A program made the position numbers and the translations under genes. The notes under the pieces are model-generated. The model was not told the DNA's origin. It was given only the letters and a program-made list of their open reading frames with translations, and did no database searches. Shown one piece after another: positions 52,001-61,625 of a DNA stretch of 64,000 nt. The DNA is taken from the NCBI RefSeq assembly GCF_029868385.1, contig NZ_JARWNX010000062.1, positions 248,001-312,000 of the forward strand, given 5' to 3'. Position 1 is the first letter of the stretch. The number at the start of each line of letters is the position of its first letter. The stretch is from Nocardia cyriacigeorgica (GTDB lineage Bacteria > Actinomycetota > Actinomycetes > Mycobacteriales > Mycobacteriaceae).

Positions 52001-54464
52001 ACCGCTGGCCCGGGTGCAACCGGCCAGCGAGATCACCCGCACGCTGGCCTCGGGCGCGATGAGCCACGGCGCGTTGGTCGCTGCCGCACACGAAGCGGTG
52101 GCACACGGCACCAATATGGTCGGCGGCATGTCGAACTGTGGTGAGGGCGGCGAGCACATCACCCGCTACGGCACCATCCGCGGTTCGCGGATCAAACAGT
52201 TCGCCTCCGGCCGGTTCGGGGTGTGGGCGGGTTATCTCGCCGATCCGATGCTGCGGGAGCTGGAGATCAAGATCGGGCAGGGCGCCAAACCCGGTGAGGG
52301 TGGGCAGTTGCCCGCGCCGAAGGTGACCGTGGAGATCGCGGCCGCCCGCGGCGGCACCCCCGGTGTCGAACTCGTCTCTCCCCCACCGCATCACGATACG
52401 TATTCGATCGAGGATCTCGCCCAGCTCATCCACGACTGCAAGGCGGCCAGGGTGCGGGTGATCGTGAAGCTGGTCTCCTCGGAAGGCATCGGCACCATCG
52501 CGGTGGGCGTGGCGAAGGCCGGGGCCGATGTCATCAATGTCGCCGGAAACACCGGCGGAACCGGGGCGGCGGCGGTGACCAGCCTCAAGTACGCGGGCCG
52601 ATCGGCGGAGATCGGCGTCGCCGAGGTGCATCAGGCGCTGTGCGCGAACGGTATCCGGCAGAAGGTGAGCCTGCGCTGTTCGGGCGCGCATCAGACCGCG
52701 AGCGATGTGGTGAAATCAGCGCTGCTCGGCGCCGACGGCTTCGAATTCGGCACCACCGCGCTCATGATGCTCAAGTGCGTGATGGCGAAGAACTGCAATA
52801 TCAAATGTCCCGCCGGGCTCACCACCAATGCCGAAGTGTTCGAAGGCGATCCGCGCGCGCTGGCCCAGTATCTGCTGAACATCTCACATGAGGTGCGCGA
52901 GATCCTGGCGACGCTCGGCCTGCGCTCATTGCGCGAGGCGCGCGGACGCAGCGACCTGTTGCAATTGCTCGACCATCCGGCCGGTATCGGCACCCTCGAT
53001 CTGCGGCGCATGCTCGCCGTCGCCGAGGAGTTCGTGGTCGCCGACCCGATCTACATGGAGAAGGATTATGCGGTCGACGACGCGTTCGGAGACCGGCTCG
53101 ATTTCGCCGGTGTCGCGCTGGAGCCGGTGGCACTGACCAACCGGGACAAGAGCGTCGGCGGTCAGCTCGCCATCGATATCGAACGAATGCTCAACCATGA
53201 GCACGCCGACGGACCCGCGGTGGCCACCGACGATCGCGGCCGTCGCTATCTGCTGCCCGACAGCGTGCGGATCACCACCACCGGTTCGGCGGGTCAGAGC
53301 TACGGCGTCTTCTGCAACGACGGCCTCACGCTCACCCACACCGGCACCTGCAACGACGGCGTCGGCAAGGGCGCCTGCGGCGGCACCATCGCGGTGCGGT
53401 CGCCGGGCGGCGGTTCCGACGCACCGGGCGGCAATGTCCTGGTCGGCAATTTCGCGCTGTTCGGCGCCTCGGGCGGGCGGTTGTTCGTGGAGGGTGAGGC
53501 CGGTGACCGGTTCGCCGTCCGCAATTCCGGTGCGAGCGCCGTGGTCGAGGGCGTGGGTGAATTCCTGTGCGAATACATGACCAATGGCGCCGTGCTCAAT
53601 ATCGGCGGATTCGGCAAGGGCGTCGCGACCGGTATGAGCGGCGGATTCCTCTACCAGTACGATCCGGCGGGAGAACTGCCCGCCAAGGTCAGCGCTGATT
53701 CGGTGCGCGTGCTGCCGATCACCGAAGCACCCTTCCACGAGGTGGCCGCGCGCACGCTGCTGGAATGGCATACCGACGCTACCGGCTCGGTGAAAGGCCG
53801 TGCGCTGCTCGATGATTGGGATACCACGCGCACGCACCTGGTGTACGCGATGCCGAGCGCGCTGCTCCAATATCAGGACGCCGACGCGATCCTGGCCGCG
53901 AAGACCCGCAAGGAGCTGCTGGATGAACTCGCGGCCGCGCTCGCGGGCCATCAGGTGCGCAAATTCAAGATCTCCTATCGCGAACAGCGCACCGTGCTCG
54001 GCGGATCGGTGCCCGGATACGGCGATACCGACACTGACGAGATGTATGCCCTGCTCAACACCTACACGGTCCTGAACATGGCCCAGCAGCTCGCGCTGTC
54101 GCGGATGCCGGATGTGACCGATGTGCAAGACCCGCGCATCGGTACCGCGGTGCGCAATCTGATCCTCACCGAGGATTTCTTCCTCATCCAGAAGCTCCAG
54201 AAGTACGCGCGCGAAGCGATCGACGGTTTCGACGACGAGGACCTCGCCGTCCTCATCGCCAACAAGCGGCTCACCGATTACAAACAGGCGCTGAGCAGAC
54301 GCAATGTGCGTTCGATGGACAGTCCTGGCACCTACGGCTGGATCCTGTTCCAGAGCGCCAAGAACGTCGACCGGATCGGTCGCCTGCCCTCGTTCGAAGA
54401 GTTGTTCGCCCATCAGGCCATCCCGGTCGTCGCCGTCTCCGGCCCGACCCTCCAGACCACGTGA
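49050..54464 (+). CDS. GltB-like glutamate synthase large subunit
   Basis: 1804 residues from TTG 49050 (KGLYDPDQEKSSCGVGF). The amidotransferase nucleophile is Cys14 if residues 1-13 are removed, as in GltB. Then follow the central domain, the FMN/synthase domain (GAMSHGALV, SNCGEGGEH, IGQGAKPGEGGQLP, SPPPHHDTYSIEDL) and the C-terminal beta-helix. The Fe-S cysteines are Cys1243, 1249 and 1253, spacing C-x5-C-x3-C, where normal GltB has C-x5-C-x4-C. No gltD follows; a CysJ-like diflavin reductase starts 7 bases downstream. An upstream open frame to 48909 is not used since it lacks family sequence. Confidence 0.85.
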   Translation: MKGLYDPDQEKSSCGVGFLTRKDGVQTHEVIRKLHEALCAVPHRGGMSSEGVGDGAGVNLDLSLRFFSELTGRELRLGQFGVGNFFLPTDPAFHAEAETVIEAALRAQDFEILCTRDVPVDDSVIRPAAVRYQLPIRQWVFLAESDRAIHDALLAIEVVAYTRPELQGMYPLSLSARTQVLKGRLNSNEVVPYFRDLADPRMEVHSMFFHTRFSTNTAPNATMAQPFRLMAHNGELNTDKKNRLSENAIARARNRAIVRPLGQSDSCRLDQTLQNRVLEDDLDLVTAVVAMMPPAWENDTTLSPQVTAMLEYFSLYEEKNDGPAALIFGDGTIIGARLDRLGLRPLRTVETAEYLGVMSEAGQVYFPPDEVVRRGRIEAGGMLCYDHAERRSYTTTEALEMLAARHDYPAMLAEARVNLADLPPIPPAEQGSPARYDGDLDRPQRYVAYSLNQESFKFLMDPMLATGQEKISAMGYGAAINALSNQEGGVAKYFSQRFAQVTNPPLDSIREADGMTLRVALGAKPNSGAKPAPQIVVRSPILTHLDMLQIRAQEHTPVRRFGMRYRVDIGDPRGNAEALVHAIDELCDEVEAFARETGGIAVITDRHVSRERAAMPLIIVVSAINQRLIEEGLRLRVSVIAESGQLCSSHHIATVLGFGASAVYPLAVQMRAEEKYGSDADTAFAHFAKAAEKSLMKTMGRVGLCTAESYIGGEFFEPNYLDTGDPVLRRYFPNVVSPVAGVGFPTLAAAVADWHARALEVTGEKDIPLLGLFKERAEGAGHSYGTTAVRGFVDMTEESISFDDTARPDNPDMADAAYLRLLPINQLEGAFGLDDTAYSNTSFDELSPRAIDSFDITPGYRTFVRAMNAERTRRPAALRDVLALPADVNFVHTAEEFRMEMGQFARFGNNCFQVRGLTCIRDDELFVLRLTHGPERLDALAVSLRERFGDEIGDIHLADGALRVRATGEAEQYLGSIRTAPASIPLARVQPASEITRTLASGAMSHGALVAAAHEAVAHGTNMVGGMSNCGEGGEHITRYGTIRGSRIKQFASGRFGVWAGYLADPMLRELEIKIGQGAKPGEGGQLPAPKVTVEIAAARGGTPGVELVSPPPHHDTYSIEDLAQLIHDCKAARVRVIVKLVSSEGIGTIAVGVAKAGADVINVAGNTGGTGAAAVTSLKYAGRSAEIGVAEVHQALCANGIRQKVSLRCSGAHQTASDVVKSALLGADGFEFGTTALMMLKCVMAKNCNIKCPAGLTTNAEVFEGDPRALAQYLLNISHEVREILATLGLRSLREARGRSDLLQLLDHPAGIGTLDLRRMLAVAEEFVVADPIYMEKDYAVDDAFGDRLDFAGVALEPVALTNRDKSVGGQLAIDIERMLNHEHADGPAVATDDRGRRYLLPDSVRITTTGSAGQSYGVFCNDGLTLTHTGTCNDGVGKGACGGTIAVRSPGGGSDAPGGNVLVGNFALFGASGGRLFVEGEAGDRFAVRNSGASAVVEGVGEFLCEYMTNGAVLNIGGFGKGVATGMSGGFLYQYDPAGELPAKVSADSVRVLPITEAPFHEVAARTLLEWHTDATGSVKGRALLDDWDTTRTHLVYAMPSALLQYQDADAILAAKTRKELLDELAAALAGHQVRKFKISYREQRTVLGGSVPGYGDTDTDEMYALLNTYTVLNMAQQLALSRMPDVTDVQDPRIGTAVRNLILTEDFFLIQKLQKYAREAIDGFDDEDLAVLIANKRLTDYKQALSRRNVRSMDSPGTYGWILFQSAKNVDRIGRLPSFEELFAHQAIPVVAVSGPTLQTT

Positions 54465-54471
54465 AGAGCCC

Positions 54472-56211
54472 ATGAAGATCGCCTACATTCCCGAAGACGC
54501 ACCGTTCAACGAGGATCAGCGCGCCTGGCTCGCCGGTTTCCTCGCGGGCCTGCATTCCCGGATGGCCATGAACCTGGCGTCACCGCCGCCCGCGAACACC
54601 GATACCGTGGCGCCGCGACCGGCGCTGCGGATCCTCTACGGCACCCAGACCGGTAATGCCGAAAGCGTCGCCGGTGATGCGGCGGCCGCGGCGAAGGCGC
54701 AGGGCTTCGACGCGACGGTGAACGGACTCGATGAGATCACCCTCGACGAATTCGCCGGTCTGCGTTACGTGCTCATCATCACCTCCACCTACGGTGAGGG
54801 CGAGATGCCCGACAATGCCGAACTGTTCTGGGAGGCTCTGTCGGCTTCGACCGCGCCGCGGCTCGAGAGCGTCGCGTACGGTGTGCTCGCGCTCGGCGAC
54901 ACCGGCTACGACGGGTTCTGCCAGGCAGGCAAGCTGATCGACACCCGGCTCGAGCAGCTCGGCGCACATCGCATCGTCGGCCGTGCCGACTGCGATATCG
55001 ACTACGAGACCCAGGCCGCCGAATGGGTGCGCAATGCGGTCGGCACCCTGGTCACCCTCGCGGGCGCCAGCGGTACGCCGGGTACCCCGCCGCCGAGCAC
55101 GGTCGCACGGTCGGGATGGACCCGCAAGAATCCGTTCCGCGCGCAGCTGCCGGTGAATCGGCTGCTGTCGGGTGCGGGTTCGGCCAAGGAGATCCGGCAC
55201 TACGAGTTCGCGCTCGCCGACAGCGGCATCGCCTATCAGGCGGGCGATGCCCTCGCCGTGCTGCCGGACAACGATCCGGCGCTCGTCGCGGCGATCGCCG
55301 AGCATTTCCGCGTCTCCCCCGACACCCTCGTCGACGGTGAACCGCTGGGTGAGCTGCTCGGCCACCGGTACGAGATCAGCACGCCGTCGAAGGACCTGAT
55401 CGGCGAGGTCGAGAGCCGCGCCGAGCACGAGGAACTCTCCCATGTGCTGCGCGGCGGGGTGAAGGAGGCGCTGGACCGCTGGCGCTACGGCAAGGATGTG
55501 CTCGACATCCTCCGCATCGGCGGTGACGCATTGAGCCTCGAGGAGTTCATCGGACTGCTCAAACCGCTTCAGCACCGGGCCTATTCGATCTCCTCCAGTG
55601 CGCTGGCCCATCCCGAACACATCCATCTGACCGTCGCCGGGGTGCGCTATCACAGCGCCGGTCGGGCACGCGGCGGCGTCTGCTCGACCTTCCTCGCCGA
55701 TCGCTGCGACAGCGCCGAGATCTTCCTGCAACCCAACAAATCGTTCCGGGTGCCCGGTGACGACGACGCGCCGATGATCATGGTCGGGCCCGGCACCGGT
55801 ATCGCGCCGTTTCGCGCGTTCCTCCAGGAGCGGGAGCAGCGCGGGGCGGGTGGACGCAACTGGTTGTTCTTCGGCGATCAGCATCGGGCCCATGACTACG
55901 TCTACGAGGACGAACTCACCGCCTGGCATGCCAGCGGTCTGCTCGACCGGCTCGATCTCGCGTTCTCCCGCGATCAGAGCGCCAAGGTCTATGTGCAGAC
56001 GCGGATGCGTGAGCACGGTAGGGATCTGTTCGCCTGGCTCGAGGAGGGCGGTCATTTCTATGTCTGCGGTGATGCGTCGCGGATGGCCAAGGATGTCGAT
56101 CGGGCCTTGCACGACATCGTCATCGAGCACGGCGGGCTCGACGCCGACGCGGCCGACGAGTACGTGAACACGCTCAAGCGCGAGAAACGATACGTCCGCG
56201 ATGTGTACTGA
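54472..56211 (+). CDS. CysJ-like NADPH diflavin reductase
   Basis: 579 residues from ATG 54472. An N-terminal extension of about 50 residues is followed by a flavodoxin domain (YGTQTGNAESVAGDAA, TSTYGEGEMPDN) for FMN. Then come the CysJ/P450-reductase FAD domain (RAYSISSS, GGVCSTFL) and NADPH domain (GPGTGIAPFRAFLQER), ending RYVRDVY as in CysJ. Two-flavin proteins of this kind carry electrons from NADPH without Fe-S clusters. No sulfite reductase hemoprotein is near. Being coupled to the GltB-like gene, it is the likely electron donor to it. Confidence 0.88.
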   Translation: MKIAYIPEDAPFNEDQRAWLAGFLAGLHSRMAMNLASPPPANTDTVAPRPALRILYGTQTGNAESVAGDAAAAAKAQGFDATVNGLDEITLDEFAGLRYVLIITSTYGEGEMPDNAELFWEALSASTAPRLESVAYGVLALGDTGYDGFCQAGKLIDTRLEQLGAHRIVGRADCDIDYETQAAEWVRNAVGTLVTLAGASGTPGTPPPSTVARSGWTRKNPFRAQLPVNRLLSGAGSAKEIRHYEFALADSGIAYQAGDALAVLPDNDPALVAAIAEHFRVSPDTLVDGEPLGELLGHRYEISTPSKDLIGEVESRAEHEELSHVLRGGVKEALDRWRYGKDVLDILRIGGDALSLEEFIGLLKPLQHRAYSISSSALAHPEHIHLTVAGVRYHSAGRARGGVCSTFLADRCDSAEIFLQPNKSFRVPGDDDAPMIMVGPGTGIAPFRAFLQEREQRGAGGRNWLFFGDQHRAHDYVYEDELTAWHASGLLDRLDLAFSRDQSAKVYVQTRMREHGRDLFAWLEEGGHFYVCGDASRMAKDVDRALHDIVIEHGGLDADAADEYVNTLKREKRYVRDVY

Positions 56212-56397
56212 CGGCCGCCGCTGCGAACACTGCCCGGCCCGGCCGATCGGCGCCGGAGCGCGGAGAGTGGCCGAGGCGCTCTCACCACCGAGCGCTACCG
56301 GGTGCTGCCCGCGCCCGGCGCATCGATCCGCGTCGTACCGCATCTGGATCAGGCGTGGGAGGCGATCCTCGCGTCCCTGCCCGACGACGAGCAGTAG
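56201..56397 (+). pseudogene. Possible frameshifted short ORF after the diflavin gene
   Basis: ATG 56201 overlaps the stop of the diflavin gene and gives CTDGRRCEHCPARPIGAG; the frame then runs into unlikely sequence. About 80 bases later another frame reads TERYRVLPAPGASIRVVPHLDQAWEAILASLPDDEQ and stops at 56397. The two could be one 65-codon gene broken by a frameshift (or a sequencing error). Family unknown. Confidence 0.35.
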
Positions 56398-56414
56398 GCC
56401 GACTGTTCGCCCGG

Positions 56415-56981
56415 TCAGCGCACGCTGGCATCCGGTACGCGGGGTGGGCACGCGGTACCGGGGAAGGTGGCCAGCTCGAAGTGCCACCATTCGTTGTCGA
56501 AGGTCCGGCACAGCCCCCAGCGGTTGCCGTTGGCCTCGAGCCAGCGCGCGCCCTCGATCGGACCGACATCGACGGCCTGGCCGGTGACGTGGGTGGATTC
56601 GTTCGGCGGCAGTACCCAGCGGCGGGCCTCGGCGGGGCTGCCGTAGGTGCGTACGCCCTCGTCCCACAGGGCTTGCTGTTCGGCGTGGGTGCGGTAGCCG
56701 GAGGTGATCGATAGCGGCACGCCCGCCGCGTGTGCCTCGTCGGCGGCCATGCTGTAGGCGAGCGCCAGCAGCGGATTCAAGCCCTCGGTACCTGCCGCCG
56801 CGATGGGCCAGACCAGGGCAGCTCCCGAGGGTGTCGCGGGGTCGGCGGTGGGCGCGGCCTGCGCGGCGGGCGCCATGACCAGCGGCGCTGCCAGCGGCGC
56901 CGCCGCCATGACGACCGCGGCGGCGATCCGTTTCGACCGGGCGACCTCAGCTGTGCCGCGCGCTTTCCTCGGTGACCACAT
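56415..56981 (-). CDS. VanY-like D-Ala-D-Ala carboxypeptidase family protein
   Basis: About 188 residues. A signal peptide (SKRIAAAVVMAAAPLAAPLVM, Ala-x-Ala cleavage near AQA) is followed by a peptidase M15B domain with zinc ligands in STHVTGQAVDV (His, Asp) and EWWHFEL (His). It should trim peptidoglycan stem peptides outside the membrane. ATG 56981 is chosen; the frame is open further upstream to 57023. Confidence 0.88.
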   Translation of the reverse strand: MWSPRKARGTAEVARSKRIAAAVVMAAAPLAAPLVMAPAAQAAPTADPATPSGAALVWPIAAAGTEGLNPLLALAYSMAADEAHAAGVPLSITSGYRTHAEQQALWDEGVRTYGSPAEARRWVLPPNESTHVTGQAVDVGPIEGARWLEANGNRWGLCRTFDNEWWHFELATFPGTACPPRVPDASVR

Positions 56982-57283
56982 AGCGGTGGATAGTAGCGCG
57001 ACGCGCCGAGCGTCCCGGGTCACACCGGCACCGACGTGACCTGGGACAACAATGTGACACGACAGCTGTCCACAACCTTATCCCCGTGTTGTGGATCACA
57101 TTCGGCAAGCGGCAACGGTTTTCGGCACCGGTGCGGTCAAGCCCGTTGACCACCACCGATGCCGACGGGTAGCCGATGCGAACCTACTGCCGCACAGACG
57201 ATTCCGCTCAGCACGCTGGCTTTCCACAGGTCATCCCCATCATGTGCACAACCTATGACTCGCCCGACCTCGGGACACGTCGC
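56982..57283. other. Gene-free interval with DnaA-box-like sequences
   Basis: About 300 bases between the VanY-like start and the fumarase stop. It contains several sites near the DnaA-box consensus: CTGTCCACA (57066), TTATCCCC (57078), the complement of ATCCACAA (57089) and TTTCCACAG (57221). No oriC neighbour genes are present, so an origin is not claimed. Confidence 0.35.
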
Positions 57284-58963
<1,680 letters not shown>

Positions 58964-59107
58964 TGAAGCGCACTCCTTCGGGCAAGTGTCGGGCTCGGCA
59001 ACAGTCAGGGCTGGACTGAAGCACAGCGAGCCTAACGACCGATCGGGGGCGCACCTGCGGTTAGGCAACCCTATCCAGAAGCCGTGACACTGGGATGCGC
59101 CACAAAA

Positions 59108-59123
59108 GGTTGCACGTTCAACC
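59108..59123. promoter_or_regulatory. Operator-like inverted repeat between fum and marR
   Basis: GGTTG-N6-CAACC inverted repeat (14 of 16 symmetric positions over the whole 16-mer) in the divergent region; probable MarR binding site. Confidence 0.5.
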
Positions 59124-59211
59124 CCAGGGGTGCTACCTGTCGTTCCAGCAGGTATCGCGCGGGGCTCCGGGCGCGCGGCACCTGATCCGATCCGAAAATT
59201 GGAGCACGAAC

Positions 59212-59742
59212 GTGACCGACCCCCACTGGCTCGATGACGTCGAGATGCGGGCCTGGCTGGGATTCGTCCGGACCCGCGATCTGATCGCCGCCGCCGTCGG
59301 CCGCGATTCGACCCGGGAATCCGATCTCACCTATGTCGAATACTCGGTACTGGCCTATCTCGCCGAAGACCCGCAACAATGCCTGACCTTCGCCGACCTG
59401 GCGGCCAAGCTCGAATGGTCGCAGAGCAGGCTCTCGCATCAGATCACCCGGATGGAACGGCGCGGACTGGTCGCCCGCCAGCCCATCCCCGACGACGCCC
59501 GGCGCACCGCCGCCTGCCTCACCCAGCGCGGTATCGACGCGCTCGATACGGCGGCACCCGCCCATGTGCTCAGCGTGCGCAAGCACATGATCGACCTCCT
59601 CGACCGCGAACAGCTCACGGCACTGGCCGATATCTACGACACCCTGCTCGCCCACCATCGCGCGGCGACCGGCAACGGGGCGTCGGTGTCCGCGCCGGCG
59701 GGCAGCTCGTCCGCGCCGGTGCGCGATTCGGCGGCCAGCTGA
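59212..59742 (+). CDS. MarR family regulator
   Basis: 176 residues from GTG 59212 with GGAG seven bases upstream. Winged helix: LTYVEYSVLAYLAEDP, LAAKLEWSQSRLSHQITRMERRGLVARQ, then the wing DDARRTAACLTQRG. Ser/Ala-rich tail. Divergent from fum, which may be a target. Confidence 0.92.
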   Translation: MTDPHWLDDVEMRAWLGFVRTRDLIAAAVGRDSTRESDLTYVEYSVLAYLAEDPQQCLTFADLAAKLEWSQSRLSHQITRMERRGLVARQPIPDDARRTAACLTQRGIDALDTAAPAHVLSVRKHMIDLLDREQLTALADIYDTLLAHHRAATGNGASVSAPAGSSSAPVRDSAAS

Positions 59743-59767
59743 GCGCTCACCGCGATGCACGAATGGC

Positions 59768-60337
59768 TCAGCGCAGTGCGGCGGCGAGTACGGCGTCCGC
59801 GTAGGCGCGGTCGATGGGTTCGTCGCTCACCAGCAGGCGGTACCACAGCGGCGCGACCAGCGAATCCTCCAGTAGTTCGGGGTCGACGTCGGGCAGCTGT
59901 CCCGCGCGCTGGGCGGCGACGATGCGGGTCTGGTTGTCGGCGCGCAGCGGTGTGTGCACCCGTTCTCGGATGGACGCTTTGAGTTCCGGGTCGAGCTGGG
60001 CCGCGCCGAGCACGCCGATGACGACCGGACGCAGGGTCGGATCGTTGAAAGTGTCGACGAACCCGTAGAGCCAGCGACGCAGATCGGCGACCACATCACC
60101 GTCGCCGGATGCCGGTAGCGGCACCACCGGGGCCGCCCAGATCTCGAGCAGCGCGTCGAGCAGCACCGCGCTTTTGGATCGCCACCAGCGGTACACCGTC
60201 GGCTTGCCCACCTCGGCTCGTGCCGCGATCGCCTCCATCGTGACGGCGGCGAAGCCGTGTTCGGCGCACAGGTCGACAGCGGCGCGCAGGATCGCGGACC
60301 TGGAGCGGGCCGCTCGGGGGGTCGGTGCATCGGACAC
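59768..60337 (-). CDS. TetR family regulator
   Basis: 189 residues. HTH ARSRSAILRAAVDLCAEHGFAAVTMEAIAARAEVGKPTVYRWWRSK; the ligand-binding domain ends in the typical LVAPLWYRLLV of the TetR_C_11-like group. Divergent from the imine-reductase-like gene across a 28-base palindrome. Confidence 0.92.
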   Translation of the reverse strand: MSDAPTPRAARSRSAILRAAVDLCAEHGFAAVTMEAIAARAEVGKPTVYRWWRSKSAVLLDALLEIWAAPVVPLPASGDGDVVADLRRWLYGFVDTFNDPTLRPVVIGVLGAAQLDPELKASIRERVHTPLRADNQTRIVAAQRAGQLPDVDPELLEDSLVAPLWYRLLVSDEPIDRAYADAVLAAALR

Positions 60338-60406
60338 GACCGGACCCTAGCACCGAAACGAAACGTTACGTTCTTGACGCGCACCCACTCCACGGCCGAT
60401 ACTGCT

Positions 60407-60434
60407 CAACAGAACGTTACGTAACGTTCTGTTG
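60407..60434. promoter_or_regulatory. 28-base perfect palindrome, TetR operator
   Basis: Arms CAACAGAACGTTAC and its exact complement with no spacer. It sits 70 bases from the TetR start and 42 bases before the imine-reductase-like start. A related, shorter GAAACGTTACGTTC element lies nearer the TetR gene at about 60358-60374. Confidence 0.8.
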
Positions 60435-60475
60435 CCCGCATCGTCGGGCGCCGAACCCGAGGAATGGGAGATCAC

Positions 60476-61369
60476 GTGTCCGGGAACGACAAGTACGCCG
60501 CCGACGTCTCGGTCATCGGCCTGGGGCAGTTGGGGACCCGGCTCGCCGAGGCCTTCCGCGCCGCCGATCAGCGCACGGCCGTCTGGAACCGCACCGCTGC
60601 CGCCGCCGAACCCCTGGTCGCCCGTGGCGCGATCCGGGCGGACTCGGTGGCCGACGCCATCGGCTCGGCCCCGGTCGTGGTGGTCTGCCTGCCGGATTAC
60701 GACACCGTGCGGGCGGTGCTCGCACCGCATGTCGAGCAGTTGCGTGGCCGGGTCCTGGTGAACCTGACCTCGGGCACACCGCAGGAAGGCCGAGACCTGG
60801 CGGCACGAGCGGCCGCGGCGGGCGCCGGATATCTCGACGGCGCGGCCATGAGCGGCACCAAACGGGTCGGGCAGCGGGACGCACTGTTCGTCTTCAGCGG
60901 CGCCACCGACGCCTTCGACACCCACCGGTCCGTGCTTGCGAGTCTGGGCAATGCCGTCCATCTCGGGACGGACCCGGGCCTGGCGGCCGTGTACGACACC
61001 GCATTGTTCGCGATGGCGTGGGGCGCGCTGGCGGGCTTCTATCACGCGGTCGCGCTGACCGACGCCGCCGATATCGAACCCGCCGCCTTCGCACAGGTGG
61101 CGACCGGACATCTCCCGTTCATCGGCTCACTGATGATCGAGCACGCCGATCAGATCGCGGCGGGCGTGTATCCGAACGACGACGGCACGGTCGCGGTGCA
61201 CGCGGCGGCGATCGACCATCTGGTCGCCTCCGGCGCCGATCAGCACATCCATCCCGGCCTGCCCGAGCTGATCCGGGCGCTGCTGGCCCGCGCGGAATCG
61301 GCCGGGCACGGCGCCGACGGCATCGCCAGTGTGGCCGCCGCGCTGCGATCGGTGCCCGCCGATGTCTGA
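60476..61369 (+). CDS. Imine-reductase-like NADP-dependent oxidoreductase
   Basis: 297 residues from GTG 60476, with GGGAG five bases upstream. Rossmann motif VSVIGLGQLGTRLAEAF, second glycine-rich region NLTSGTPQEGRD, then the helical dimerisation half (DTALFAMAWGALAGFYHAVAL). These are traits of bacterial imine reductases/beta-HAD relatives. Likely substrate: a cyclic imine, unproven. Under TetR control by the palindrome. Confidence 0.82.
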   Translation: MSGNDKYAADVSVIGLGQLGTRLAEAFRAADQRTAVWNRTAAAAEPLVARGAIRADSVADAIGSAPVVVVCLPDYDTVRAVLAPHVEQLRGRVLVNLTSGTPQEGRDLAARAAAAGAGYLDGAAMSGTKRVGQRDALFVFSGATDAFDTHRSVLASLGNAVHLGTDPGLAAVYDTALFAMAWGALAGFYHAVALTDAADIEPAAFAQVATGHLPFIGSLMIEHADQIAAGVYPNDDGTVAVHAAAIDHLVASGADQHIHPGLPELIRALLARAESAGHGADGIASVAAALRSVPADV

Positions 61370-61400
61370 ACACCAGCGGTGATGGTCCGCGGCCCCGGTC

Positions 61401-61625
61401 TGATACGTGGGCGACGATCCGGGCGCCGCCGAAACACACGATCTGGCGCTACTCGGCGCCGGATACGTGGCGCTGACCGGATTCCTGCACGCTGCCGCCC
61501 TGCTCACCGCGAGCGGCGGCGTCACACCGGAGCGGTTCGCGGACGGGTACGGCGAGGAGAGCTTCGCCAGCATCTTCGAGCTGCCGGTACCCGCCCGCGA
61601 TTCGGCTACCGCGCTCCGGCGGTAG
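61401..61625 (+). pseudogene. Fragment of a second imine-reductase-like gene
   Basis: From about GTG 61407 the frame (VGDDPGAAETHDLALLGAGYVALTGFLHAAALLTASGG) matches the middle-to-C-terminal half of imine reductases, similar to residues about 165-240 of the preceding gene. It is preceded immediately by an in-frame stop, has no Rossmann part, and ends about 70 codons later. So it is a remnant. Confidence 0.7.

Noticed and set aside
56982..57283. Replication origin
   Set aside because: DnaA-like sites are few and dnaA, dnaN or rpmH are not near.
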